Below are positions 1 through 9,245 of a stretch of 10,411 nt of DNA, piece after piece. Below the pieces are notes generated by a model that did not search any database, was not told the origin of the DNA, and was given only the letters and a program-made list of their open reading frames with translations. The DNA lies in assembly GCA_021767525.1 (NCBI GenBank), contig JAASTF010000093.1:1-10411 (forward strand), in the 5' to 3' direction. Position 1 is the first letter of the stretch, and every line of letters begins with the position of its first letter. Made by a program: the position numbers and the translations under genes. The DNA is from Paracoccaceae bacterium. Lineage in GTDB: Bacteria > Pseudomonadota > Alphaproteobacteria > Rhodobacterales > Rhodobacteraceae.

Positions 1-479
1 AGGCATTTGAACTTGGTCACGCCCGGTTCGGGCGCGGGTTCGGCGCGGGTGTTGCGTTCGGTCACAAGGTCGCCCGGCTGCCAGTCGGTTACGCCGCTAT
101 CGCCGAACATCCGCCAAGGGATCGGCACCACGTCGGCGACATCGGTGCGCGCGTGCAGATCGTCCAACCCGCTGTCGAGCAGCAGGAATTCATCGCTGTC
201 GATATGCAGCACATAGGCAACGCCCTGATCGCGGCAGAGGCGCAGAACGTGATCCATGCCCGCATCCTGCGGCGCCTGGCCCGGCGGCACGTCCTGCCGG
301 ATATGGGTGCAAATCCCCATCTGCTGCGCCCGGTCCAGCAGCGCTTCAGAGCCGTCGGTGCAATCGTTCGTCACCACGATGATGCGGTCAAAGCCGAAAC
401 CGGCGTGATGCGCCAGCCATTCCAGCACGAACACACCTTCGTTGCGCATACAGGCGGCCAGGGCCGTGCGAGGGGTCAT
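1..479 (-). CDS. Glycosyltransferase family 2 protein, 3' part beyond the window
   Basis: The open frame starts at the ATG at 479-477 and stays open to the left edge, giving 159 complete codons of a longer protein. The N-terminus reads like a GT-A fold glycosyltransferase of the Glyco_tranf_2_4 kind. It has a first strand and Asn-Glu motif (AACMRNEG, residues 8-15), a second strand followed by NDCTDGS (38-44), and a DSD metal/nucleotide-sugar motif (94-96) in HIDSDEF. Proteins of this family usually transfer a sugar from an activated nucleotide donor, often for surface polysaccharide; the donor and acceptor cannot be read here. No signal peptide or membrane segment is visible, so the visible part looks cytoplasmic. 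Its start overlaps the stop of the preceding membrane-protein gene by 4 bp (ATGA), which suggests translational coupling. The family call is good; the specific role is unknown. Confidence 0.85.
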   Translation of the reverse strand, partial: MTPRTALAACMRNEGVFVLEWLAHHAGFGFDRIIVVTNDCTDGSEALLDRAQQMGICTHIRQDVPPGQAPQDAGMDHVLRLCRDQGVAYVLHIDSDEFLLLDSGLDDLHARTDVADVVPIPWRMFGDSGVTDWQPGDLVTERNTRAEPAPEPGVTKFKC

Positions 480-913
480 CGCTTGCCCCCGCCGGGCACG
501 ATGGTGGCGATCATCGAGATGCACAGCACGATCAGCAACACCCAGGCCGCCAGGGTCAACAACGCCTCGGCGGTATACAGCGCGGCATAGCCCGCCTCGA
601 TCACCTGGACGGGGGCCTTGCCGATGGTCAGCAGCACGCGCAGAGCGGTGCTGGTGCCCAGAACCGCGAAAACGCCCGACACAACCGCGATCACGTGGCG
701 CGCATAGGGCCAGCCGCGCTGCAACGCGACATAGGCCAGCACCACGGGGCCCAGCATCAGCAGCACGGTGGCAAGCGCAGCCTGCACAGCACCGCCGCTT
801 GGCGCAAACACCAGCGTGACCCCGACGCGCACCAGCGCGACGAGGCCCAGCATGATAAGCGCCTTTTCGGCGATCCCGCCGGCGCGGGCTTGGGTCGAGC
901 GATCCTGCATCAT
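476..913 (-). CDS. Small integral membrane protein of unknown function
   Basis: A 145-residue hydrophobic protein I do not recognise. Four likely transmembrane segments lie at about residues 17-37, 43-64, 72-96 and 107-139, with a short charged N-terminus (residues 1-16) and a basic end (GGGKR). No enzymatic motif is visible. There are two consecutive ATG codons (913-911 and 910-908). A GGGGA about 12 nt before the first ATG is the only Shine-Dalgarno candidate, and it forms part of the 3' arm of the hairpin at 926-948, so either ATG may be used. The gene begins 51 bp after the sucB stop and its own stop overlaps the glycosyltransferase start, so it probably works with that gene (for example in envelope biogenesis) more than with the TCA enzymes. 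That link is inference from position only. Confidence 0.75.
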   Translation of the reverse strand: MMQDRSTQARAGGIAEKALIMLGLVALVRVGVTLVFAPSGGAVQAALATVLLMLGPVVLAYVALQRGWPYARHVIAVVSGVFAVLGTSTALRVLLTIGKAPVQVIEAGYAALYTAEALLTLAAWVLLIVLCISMIATIVPGGGKR

Positions 914-925
914 CCGAATGCCAAA

Positions 926-948
926 TCCCCGCGCCAGCCGCGCGGGGA
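926..948 (-). terminator. Hairpin downstream of sucB, weak terminator or attenuator
   Basis: A perfect 9-bp inverted repeat (TCCCCGCGC / GCGCGGGGA) with a 5-nt loop lies 16 bp after the sucB stop codon. In the transcript it is followed by only three U residues (UUUGG), so it is a poor intrinsic terminator. It may partly end suc transcription, protect the 3' end of the sucB message, or mask the weak ribosome binding site of the next gene, whose GGGGA lies in the 3' arm. Confidence 0.45.
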
Positions 949-964
949 CATATGCGCCCTTTGC

Positions 965-2539
<1,575 letters not shown>

Positions 2540-2543
2540 TGGG

Positions 2544-5510
2544 TTATTTCCCTTCGATGGTCAGCGCCTCGTCGACGAGCGCCTGTTGTTGTTCTTTATG
2601 GCTGCGCGCCAGGCCCGTTGCGGGCGAAGCGCTGGCCGCGCGACCCACGTAGACGGGCCGCGTGTGCTTGGCCTTGATCCGGCCCAGCACCCATTCGATG
2701 TTGGGTTCGATAAAGGTCCAGGCGCCCTGGTTCTTGGGCTCTTCCTGGCACCAGACCATTTCGGCCTGGCTAAAGCGTTCCAGCTCGCGCACCAGCGATT
2801 GCGCCGGGAACGGATAGAACTGTTCGATCCGCAGCAGATACACATCGTCGATGCCACGGGCGTCACGCTCTTCCAGCAGGTCGTAATACACCTTGCCCGA
2901 GCACATCACCACGCGCTTGATCTTGTCGTCATCGACCAGCTTGGTATCGGAGTTGCCGTATTGCGCATCATCCCACAGCACCCGGTGGAAGCTGCTGCCG
3001 GTGGTGAATTCGTCGGCCTTGCTGACCGCCAGCTTGTGCCGCAACAGCGATTTCGGCGTCATCATGATCAGCGGCTTGCGGAAGCTGCGGTGCAGCTGCC
3101 GGCGCAGGATGTGGAAATAGTTGGCCGGCGTGGTGCAGTTGGCCACGATCCAGTTGTCCTGGCCACACATCTGCAGGAACCGTTCCAGCCGTGCGCTGGA
3201 ATGTTCGGGGCCCTGCCCCTCGTAGCCATGCGGCAGCAGGCACACCAGGCCCGACATGCGCAGCCACTTGGATTCGCCCGAGCTGATGAACTGGTCGAAC
3301 ATGATCTGCGCACCGTTGGCGAAATCGCCGAACTGCGCCTCCCACAGGGTCAGGGCATTGGGTTCGGCCAGGCTGTAGCCGTATTCAAACCCCAGCACCG
3401 CGTATTCCGACAGCATCGAGTCGATGACCTCGTACTGCGCCTGGCCCTTGCGGATGTTGTTCAGCGGGTAATAACGCTCTTCGGTTTCCTGGTTGATCAG
3501 GCCCGAGTGCCGCTGGCTGAAGGTGCCGCGCGTGCTGTCCTGACCGGCCAGGCGCACCGGGTAGCCTTCGGTCAGCAGGCTGCCAAAGGCCAGCGCCTCG
3601 CCCGTGGCCCAATCGAACCCTTCGCCGGTTTCGAACATCTGCGCGCGGCTGTCCAACAGGCGCTGCACCGTCTTGTGCACGGCGAACCCTTCGGGCGCGG
3701 TGGTCAGCGCGCGCCCGATCTCTTTCATGGTTTCGGGTTTGATCGAGGTCTTGCCGCGCTGGTACTTGCCCTGCGTGTGACGGTCCAGATGGCTCCAACG
3801 GCCGTCCAGCCAGTCGGCCTTGTTGGGCTTGTATTCCTTGCCGGCCTCGAACTCTTCGTTCAGGTGGCTTTGAAACGCGGCCTTCATGTCCTCGATCTCG
3901 CCCTCGGGGATCAGGCCGTCCTTGACCAATCGCTCGGTATAAAGCGCCAGCGTGGTTTTGTGGCCCTTGATCTTTTTGTACATCAAGGGGTTGGTGAACA
4001 TCGGCTCGTCGCCTTCGTTATGGCCGAAGCGGCGATAGCAGAAGATGTCTATCACCACATCCTTGTGGAACTTCTGGCGGAACTCGGTGGCCACCTTGGC
4101 GGCGTGCACCACGGCCTCGGGGTCGTCGCCGTTGACGTGGAAAATCGGCGCTTCGACCATCAGCGCGATGTCGGTGGGATAGGGCGACGAGCGGCTGAAA
4201 TGCGGCGCCGTGGTAAAGCCGATCTGGTTGTTCACGACGATATGCATGGTGCCGCCGGTGCGGTGCCCGCGCAGGCCCGACAGGCCAAAGCCCTCGGCCA
4301 CGACGCCCTGGCCCGCGAATGCCGCATCGCCATGCAGCAGAACCGCCATCACCTGCGTGCGGTCCGTATCGTTCAGCTGGTCCTGCTTGGCGCGGACCTT
4401 GCCCAGAACGACCGGGTTCACCGCCTCGAGGTGGCTGGGGTTCGCGGTCAGCGACAGGTGCACCTCGTTGCCGTCAAACTCCCGGTCGGAACTGGCGCCC
4501 AGGTGGTACTTCACGTCGCCCGAGCCGTCCACATCCTCGGGTTTGAAGCTGCCGCCCTGGAATTCGTTGAAAATGGCGCGATACGGCTTGCCCATCACGT
4601 TGGCCAGTACCGACAGGCGGCCGCGGTGAGGCATCCCGATCACGATCTCTTTCAGGCCCAGGTTGCCGCCGCGCTTGATGATCTGTTCCATCGCGGGGAT
4701 CAGCGCCTCGCCACCGTCCAGGCCAAACCGCTTGGTGCCCATGTACTTGACATGCAGGAACTTTTCAAAGCCCTCGGCCTCGACCAGCTTGTTCAGGATC
4801 GCCTTGCGGCCCTCGCGGGTGAACTTGATTTCCTTGTCGAACCCTTCGATCCGCTCTTTCAGCCAGGCGGCTTGCTCGGGGTCCGAGATGTGCATGTATT
4901 GCAGCGCGAAGGTGCCGCAATAGGTGCGTTTCACGATCTCGACGATCTGGCGCATGGGCGCGATCTGCAGGCCCAGAACGTTGTCCAGGAAAATCGGCCG
5001 ATCCATGTCGGCCTCGGTAAAGCCGTAGGATTTCGGATCAAGCTCGGGGTGGTTCGAGTTGTCGCGCATCCCCAGCGGATCGAGGTCGGCGGCCAGGTGG
5101 CCCCGAATACGGTAGGCGCGGATCAGCATCAGCGCGCGCACCGAATCCAGGACCGCGCGCTTGACCGCGTCATCGGTCACCTCGACCCCCTTTTCGGCAG
5201 CCTTGGCCTTGATCTTGTCACCCGCGCCCTGGATCTCGGCCGCGGCGGCGGGCCATTCGCCCGTCAGCGCGCCTGTCAGGTCGTCGGCCGGGCTGGGCGG
5301 CCAGTCGGCGCGCGCCCAGCTGGGGCCTGCGGCCTCTTTCTTCACATCCAGATCGGCATCGCCCAGCTGGCGAAAGAACTCGGCCCAGCTGGCATCGACC
5401 GAGGCCGGGTCGTTGGCATAACGCGCATACATCTGTTCCAGGTATTCCGCGTTATGCCCCTGCATGAAGCTGGAGGCGTGGAACTGGTCGTTGGGGGATT
5501 GGTCAGTCAT
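2544..5510 (-). CDS. sucA: 2-Oxoglutarate dehydrogenase E1 component
   Basis: A 988-residue thiamine-diphosphate enzyme that decarboxylates 2-oxoglutarate and succinylates the lipoyl arm of SucB. It carries the N-terminal E1 segment typical of OdhA (NAEYLEQMYARYANDP, about residues 20-35), thought to bind the E2 core. The substrate and TPP region includes GMPHRGRLSVLANVMGK (292-308), and the TPP/Mg motif runs from GDAAFAGQG (394-402) to VVNNQIGFT (425-433). CYRRFGHNEGDEP (491-503) and a C-terminal transketolase-like half follow. The length is normal for alphaproteobacteria (E. coli SucA is about 933). The start is the ATG at 5510-5508, with GGAG 9 nt upstream; that GGAG lies in the last codons of the preceding 66-codon ORF, whose stop is only 6 bp before the ATG. 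It is 4 bp from sucB, so the two should be co-transcribed. No broken motif was seen. Confidence 0.98.
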   Translation of the reverse strand: MTDQSPNDQFHASSFMQGHNAEYLEQMYARYANDPASVDASWAEFFRQLGDADLDVKKEAAGPSWARADWPPSPADDLTGALTGEWPAAAAEIQGAGDKIKAKAAEKGVEVTDDAVKRAVLDSVRALMLIRAYRIRGHLAADLDPLGMRDNSNHPELDPKSYGFTEADMDRPIFLDNVLGLQIAPMRQIVEIVKRTYCGTFALQYMHISDPEQAAWLKERIEGFDKEIKFTREGRKAILNKLVEAEGFEKFLHVKYMGTKRFGLDGGEALIPAMEQIIKRGGNLGLKEIVIGMPHRGRLSVLANVMGKPYRAIFNEFQGGSFKPEDVDGSGDVKYHLGASSDREFDGNEVHLSLTANPSHLEAVNPVVLGKVRAKQDQLNDTDRTQVMAVLLHGDAAFAGQGVVAEGFGLSGLRGHRTGGTMHIVVNNQIGFTTAPHFSRSSPYPTDIALMVEAPIFHVNGDDPEAVVHAAKVATEFRQKFHKDVVIDIFCYRRFGHNEGDEPMFTNPLMYKKIKGHKTTLALYTERLVKDGLIPEGEIEDMKAAFQSHLNEEFEAGKEYKPNKADWLDGRWSHLDRHTQGKYQRGKTSIKPETMKEIGRALTTAPEGFAVHKTVQRLLDSRAQMFETGEGFDWATGEALAFGSLLTEGYPVRLAGQDSTRGTFSQRHSGLINQETEERYYPLNNIRKGQAQYEVIDSMLSEYAVLGFEYGYSLAEPNALTLWEAQFGDFANGAQIMFDQFISSGESKWLRMSGLVCLLPHGYEGQGPEHSSARLERFLQMCGQDNWIVANCTTPANYFHILRRQLHRSFRKPLIMMTPKSLLRHKLAVSKADEFTTGSSFHRVLWDDAQYGNSDTKLVDDDKIKRVVMCSGKVYYDLLEERDARGIDDVYLLRIEQFYPFPAQSLVRELERFSQAEMVWCQEEPKNQGAWTFIEPNIEWVLGRIKAKHTRPVYVGRAASASPATGLARSHKEQQQALVDEALTIEGK

Positions 5511-5516
5511 AGCAAT

Positions 5517-5717
5517 CTACTCCGACTGCGGGATGGAAATCTGATCGATGCGCGTGGCACGGGCGATGGCGCTGTGCCGGCGGGCCTGGGTGTGTTCGAT
5601 TGGCGCGTTATCTGGCAGGATATAGGTCGCCGCACGCGCCCCTGCGACCCGCAAGGGCGCAATCCGGGCCCGCGCCAGTTGGCATGTGCCGTGCGCGATA
5701 TGTGCCACCTGGCCCAT
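5517..5717 (-). CDS. Small ORF (66 codons) fitted between the secreted-protein gene and sucA
   Basis: A 66-residue ORF starting MGQVAHIAHGTC and ending ISIPQSE. It matches nothing I recognise; it is rich in Ala, Arg and His, with no signal peptide or membrane helix. Evidence for a real gene: its ATG overlaps the upstream TGA by one base (TGATG); AAAGG sits 7 nt before that ATG; its TAG lies 6 bp before the sucA ATG and its final codons supply the sucA ribosome binding site; and third-codon positions are mostly G or C (roughly three quarters by eye), as in real genes of this genome. A GTG one codon earlier (5720) is an alternative start. Against it: 67 open codons can arise by chance in GC-rich DNA. 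It could instead be an untranslated spacer before sucA. Confidence 0.5.
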   Translation of the reverse strand: MGQVAHIAHGTCQLARARIAPLRVAGARAATYILPDNAPIEHTQARRHSAIARATRIDQISIPQSE

Positions 5718-6394
5718 CACTCGGCCTTTCGCAGCGTTACGTAGGTGTGGATGATCGCGTCGGGCGGCGATTGCTCGGCCAGGGTGGCGGTGTTGAGCAG
5801 GGTGATTTCAACCCGCGCGCCATCGACATAAACCGGCAGAAGCGGGATATAGGCATCCAGCGCGCCGGTCACGGGACGCGACGCGCGGATATCCGACATC
5901 GTGTCGGCATCAAGCGCGGCGCGGCATTCCAGCACTTCGCGCCGCGGATCGAAGCCACGCCAGTAGATCACCATCGTCTCGCCACCGCGGGCCAGGAAAC
6001 GGTGCTTGCTTTTCGGAATGTCGGCGCGCTGCACCAGGTTGGCGGCGGATTTGCGTTGCAGGCGCATCACGTGGTCCAGCGTCTCGCCCCCGGTGTCGCC
6101 GGCGAAATAGACCGCCGCGTTGATCCAGGCGATATCCTCGATCACGGCAGCGCCCGCCTGCTCGATCAGCGCCCAGCCATCGGCGCGCAGCGCATCCACC
6201 GCGCGATCGATATCCGCAGCGCCGGAACAGGCCGACAGGAACCCAAGCTGCCGCAACGGCACATCGGCCCGCGCCGTAGCCTGGCCCAAAGGCAGCGCCA
6301 ACAGCAGGCAGGCCGCCAACAGCCAGCGAAAGCGACGCATCGCGCCGTGGCGCGGCATCCGGTCGTGACTGGGCAGAAAGCGGTGCATCATCAT
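5717..6394 (-). CDS. Secreted (periplasmic) protein of unknown function
   Basis: A protein of up to 225 residues between sucD and sucA. A Sec signal peptide is clear: basic RRFR, hydrophobic core WLLAACLLLALPLG (about 24-37), and likely cleavage after ATARA at residue 43. The mature part is about 180 residues with two cysteines, C56 and C157, which could form a disulphide in the periplasm. Near the start it has a helix-like SGAADIDRAVDALRADGW stretch. No known domain is recognised. The start is uncertain: three ATG codons in a row (6394-6386) follow AGGATC, with the best spacing to the second or third; ATGs at 6358 and 6340 would give shorter signal peptides. The open frame continues upstream into sucD, but that Arg-rich extension is a shadow. 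It is in the suc operon, 62 bp after sucD, and its stop overlaps the 66-codon ORF. Confidence 0.8.
   Translation of the reverse strand: MMMHRFLPSHDRMPRHGAMRRFRWLLAACLLLALPLGQATARADVPLRQLGFLSACSGAADIDRAVDALRADGWALIEQAGAAVIEDIAWINAAVYFAGDTGGETLDHVMRLQRKSAANLVQRADIPKSKHRFLARGGETMVIYWRGFDPRREVLECRAALDADTMSDIRASRPVTGALDAYIPLLPVYVDGARVEITLLNTATLAEQSPPDAIIHTYVTLRKAE
5725..5729 (-). promoter_or_regulatory. Ribosome binding site of the 66-codon ORF
   Basis: AAAGG on the minus strand, 7 nt before the ATG at 5717. It favours that ATG over the GTG one codon earlier, which would leave only 4 nt of spacing. It lies inside the last codons of the upstream gene, so the ORF is positioned for coupled translation. 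Confidence 0.45.
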
Positions 6395-6408
6395 GATCCT
6401 GTCAGGGC

Positions 6409-6442
6409 CAGGGCGCGCTGCGATCCAACGGCGCGCGCCCTG
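6409..6442 (-). other. Inverted repeat in the sucD to secreted-protein gap
   Basis: Perfect 10-bp arms CAGGGCGCGC (6409-6418) and GCGCGCCCTG (6433-6442) are separated by 14 nt. In the transcript the hairpin lies between the sucD stop and the AGGATC that precedes the next start. No U-run follows, so it is not a standard intrinsic terminator. It could stabilise the upstream sucC-sucD message or lower expression of the downstream genes. Confidence 0.5.
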
Positions 6443-6456
6443 CCCGGTCTTTCGGT

Positions 6457-7344
6457 CTAGCCTTGCTTGATCGCGTCCAGAACCGCCTCGCCCAGCGTGG
6501 CGGGGCTGTCTGCGACGACGATCCCGGCGGATTTCATCGCTTCGATCTTGTCCTCGGCACCGCCCTTGCCGCCGGCGACGATGGCGCCCGCATGGCCCAT
6601 GCGACGGCCCGGAGGGGCGGTGCGGCCAGCGATGAAACCCGCGGTCGGTTTCCAACGGCCCTTTTTCTTTTCGTCGGCCAGGAACTGCGCGGCGTCCTCT
6701 TCGGCCGAGCCGCCGATTTCACCGATCATGATGATTGCCTCGGTCTCGTCATCGGCAAGGAACCATTCCAGCACGTCCAGATGCTCGGTCCCCTTGATGG
6801 GGTCGCCACCGATGCCCACGCAGGTCGACTGGCCCAGGCCCACGTCGGTGGTCTGCTTGACCGCCTCGTAGGTCAGCGTGCCCGAACGGCTGACCACGCC
6901 GACCTTGCCGCGTTTGTGGATATGGCCCGGCATGATGCCGATCTTGCAGGCATCCGGCGTGATGACACCCGGGCAGTTCGGGCCGATCAAAAGCGATTTC
7001 GACCCTTCCAGCGCGCGCTTGACCTTCATCATGTCCAGCACGGGGATGCCTTCGGTGATGCAGACGATCAGCTCCATCTCGGCGTCGATCGCCTCGAGGA
7101 TCGAGTCGGCCGCAAAGGGCGGCGGCACGTAGATCACCGAGGCGTTCGCCTGCGTTTCGTGCTTGGCTTCGTGCACGCTGTTGAACACGGGCAGGTCCAG
7201 GTGGGTCTGCCCGCCTTTGCCCGGCGTCACGCCGCCGACCATCTTGGTGCCGTAGGCGATGGCCTGTTCGGAGTGGAATGTGCCCTGGCTTCCGGTGAAA
7301 CCCTGGCAGATGACTTTGGTGTTTTCGTCGACGAGGACGGCCAT
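6457..7344 (-). CDS. sucD: Succinyl-CoA synthetase alpha subunit
   Basis: A 295-residue alpha subunit of the enzyme that converts succinyl-CoA to succinate with formation of ATP or GTP; it pairs with SucC. The N-terminal Rossmann-like CoA-binding domain has GFTGSQGTFH (15-24) and GGVTPGKGG (37-45). SLLIGPNCPGVI (117-128) and the GIMPGHIHKRGKVGVVSRSGTLTYE region (136-160) follow. The catalytic histidine, phosphorylated during the reaction, is H251 in GRRMGHAGAIV. Length is normal for the family. I start at the ATG at 7344-7342: MAVLVDENTK matches the family N-terminus and AAGGAG lies 9 nt upstream, whereas an upstream in-frame extension of 29 codons would overlap the lipoprotein gene. Unusually, sucD is separated from sucC by a whole lipoprotein gene, where sucCD is commonly adjacent. 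Confidence 0.98.
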   Translation of the reverse strand: MAVLVDENTKVICQGFTGSQGTFHSEQAIAYGTKMVGGVTPGKGGQTHLDLPVFNSVHEAKHETQANASVIYVPPPFAADSILEAIDAEMELIVCITEGIPVLDMMKVKRALEGSKSLLIGPNCPGVITPDACKIGIMPGHIHKRGKVGVVSRSGTLTYEAVKQTTDVGLGQSTCVGIGGDPIKGTEHLDVLEWFLADDETEAIIMIGEIGGSAEEDAAQFLADEKKKGRWKPTAGFIAGRTAPPGRRMGHAGAIVAGGKGGAEDKIEAMKSAGIVVADSPATLGEAVLDAIKQG

Positions 7345-7353
7345 TTTCGTTGG

Positions 7354-7359
7354 CTCCTT
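7354..7359 (-). promoter_or_regulatory. Ribosome binding site of sucD
   Basis: AAGGAG, a near-perfect Shine-Dalgarno, 9 nt before the ATG at 7344. It overlaps the stop codon of the lipoprotein gene (TAAGGAG), which fixes the sucD start and rules out the longer in-frame extension. Confidence 0.85.
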
Positions 7360-7906
7360 AGTTGTAATTTGCAGCGTAGACGGCCAGACCGTCCGCCGCG
7401 AGTTCGTATGACAATGTGCTGGCTGCGCCATTGGCGCCGGTCACGCGGATCGGCGCCGAGGCGATCAGGCCGGACGGTTCGCGCCCGACCGCGCTGAGCG
7501 TGGTAAGATACCAAAGGCGGGATTCCGCGATCGGGGCGTTGATGCCGGTCACCGGGTTGGTGCCGGGGAACACCACGGCGCAGAAATCCTGTTTGCGGTC
7601 CGACGCGCCGGTGAAAACGGCGATGTCGCTGTCCGATTTCGTCCAGACCCGCACGGTATTGCGCAGCGATCCGCCAAGGGAAACGCCTGCACCGGGCCGA
7701 TAACCCAGCGCCTGCAGACGGCCCGGCAAGCGGCTGAAATCGCCACTTTGCGCGGATGCGATGCACAGATCCCGGTAAAGGGCCAGTTCGACCGCCCTGC
7801 TTTGCGCCGGCGGGGGCGTTTCGGCAGGGCCACCGCCCCCCATGCACCCGGCAAGCAGTGCAACCGCGAAAAGGGTGGCCAGCGATTTTACGGACAAAGC
7901 GCGCAT
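7358..7906 (-). CDS. Small lipoprotein of unknown function between sucC and sucD
   Basis: A 182-residue protein with a lipoprotein signal peptide: basic N-terminus (MRALSVK), hydrophobic segment, and lipobox LAGC with the acylated cysteine at C21. A Gly/Pro linker (about 22-36) then leads to a globular part. The mature domain has two further cysteines (C48, C109), a helix-like stretch ending LQALGYRPG, and mixed beta-like segments (VRVWTKSDSDIAVFTG, residues 86-100). No known domain is recognised. The likely location is the membrane, facing the periplasm. Its ATG lies 3 bp after the sucC stop with AAAGG 7 nt upstream, and its TAA overlaps the sucD ribosome binding site, so it is firmly inside the operon. 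Why an envelope lipoprotein should be made together with succinyl-CoA synthetase is not evident. Confidence 0.88.
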   Translation of the reverse strand: MRALSVKSLATLFAVALLAGCMGGGGPAETPPPAQSRAVELALYRDLCIASAQSGDFSRLPGRLQALGYRPGAGVSLGGSLRNTVRVWTKSDSDIAVFTGASDRKQDFCAVVFPGTNPVTGINAPIAESRLWYLTTLSAVGREPSGLIASAPIRVTGANGAASTLSYELAADGLAVYAANYN

Positions 7907-7909
7907 GTC

Positions 7910-9103
<1,194 letters not shown>

Positions 9104-9104
9104 G

Positions 9105-9138
9105 AAGCTGTCCCGTTTTGGCTTACGATTGACAGCTT
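9105..9138 (-). promoter_or_regulatory. Leader hairpin next to the sucC start codon
   Basis: An 8-bp perfect inverted repeat (AAGCTGTC / GACAGCTT) separated by 18 nt. In the transcript the 3' arm ends one nucleotide before the AUG of sucC, and the only Shine-Dalgarno candidate (GGGA) is split between the loop edge and this arm. If it folds, it could limit ribosome access to sucC. No known riboswitch is recognised. Confidence 0.4.
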
Positions 9139-9210
9139 TAGTGGCACAAGCTTGCAGGTTGTTTAAACGATTTATGGAGGCAAGGCGGATTTCCGCGCGA
9201 TTTTCGACAG

Positions 9211-9245
9211 TTTGTGATCACACGATTTCAGTGTGTGATCACAAA
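9211..9245. promoter_or_regulatory. Double palindromic operator upstream of sucC
   Basis: A 13-bp perfect inverted repeat, TTTGTGATCACAC (9211-9223) and GTGTGATCACAAA (9233-9245), with a 9-bp spacer. Each arm itself contains the 10-bp palindrome TGTGATCACA. The two palindrome centres are 21 bp apart, which is two helical turns, so two dimers would sit on the same DNA face. This is the only such structure I see in the window, and it lies about 107-142 bp before the first suc gene. The regulator is not identifiable from the sequence; it does not match the spaced CRP or FNR consensus. Confidence 0.75.

Noticed and set aside
6268..6325. A lipobox-like LAAC inside the signal peptide of the secreted protein
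   Set aside because: The cysteine (C29) lies in the middle of the hydrophobic core with eight more hydrophobic residues after it; a real lipobox ends the core. ATARA cleavage is more likely.
6395..6655. N-terminal extension of the secreted-protein frame into sucD
   Set aside because: The extension is Arg/Gly-rich out-of-frame sucD sequence; the signal peptide and AGGATC near the ATG cluster at 6386-6394 fit a start there.
9161..9168. GTTTAAAC palindrome in the sucC leader region
   Set aside because: An 8-bp AT-rich palindrome alone is weak evidence; it has no partner site and no clear promoter spacing.
9211..9245. CRP (TGTGA-N6-TCACA) or FNR (TTGAT-N4-ATCAA) site
   Set aside because: In each arm TGTGA and TCACA are fused with no spacer, and TTGAT/ATCAA is not present with the FNR spacing, so neither consensus is met.
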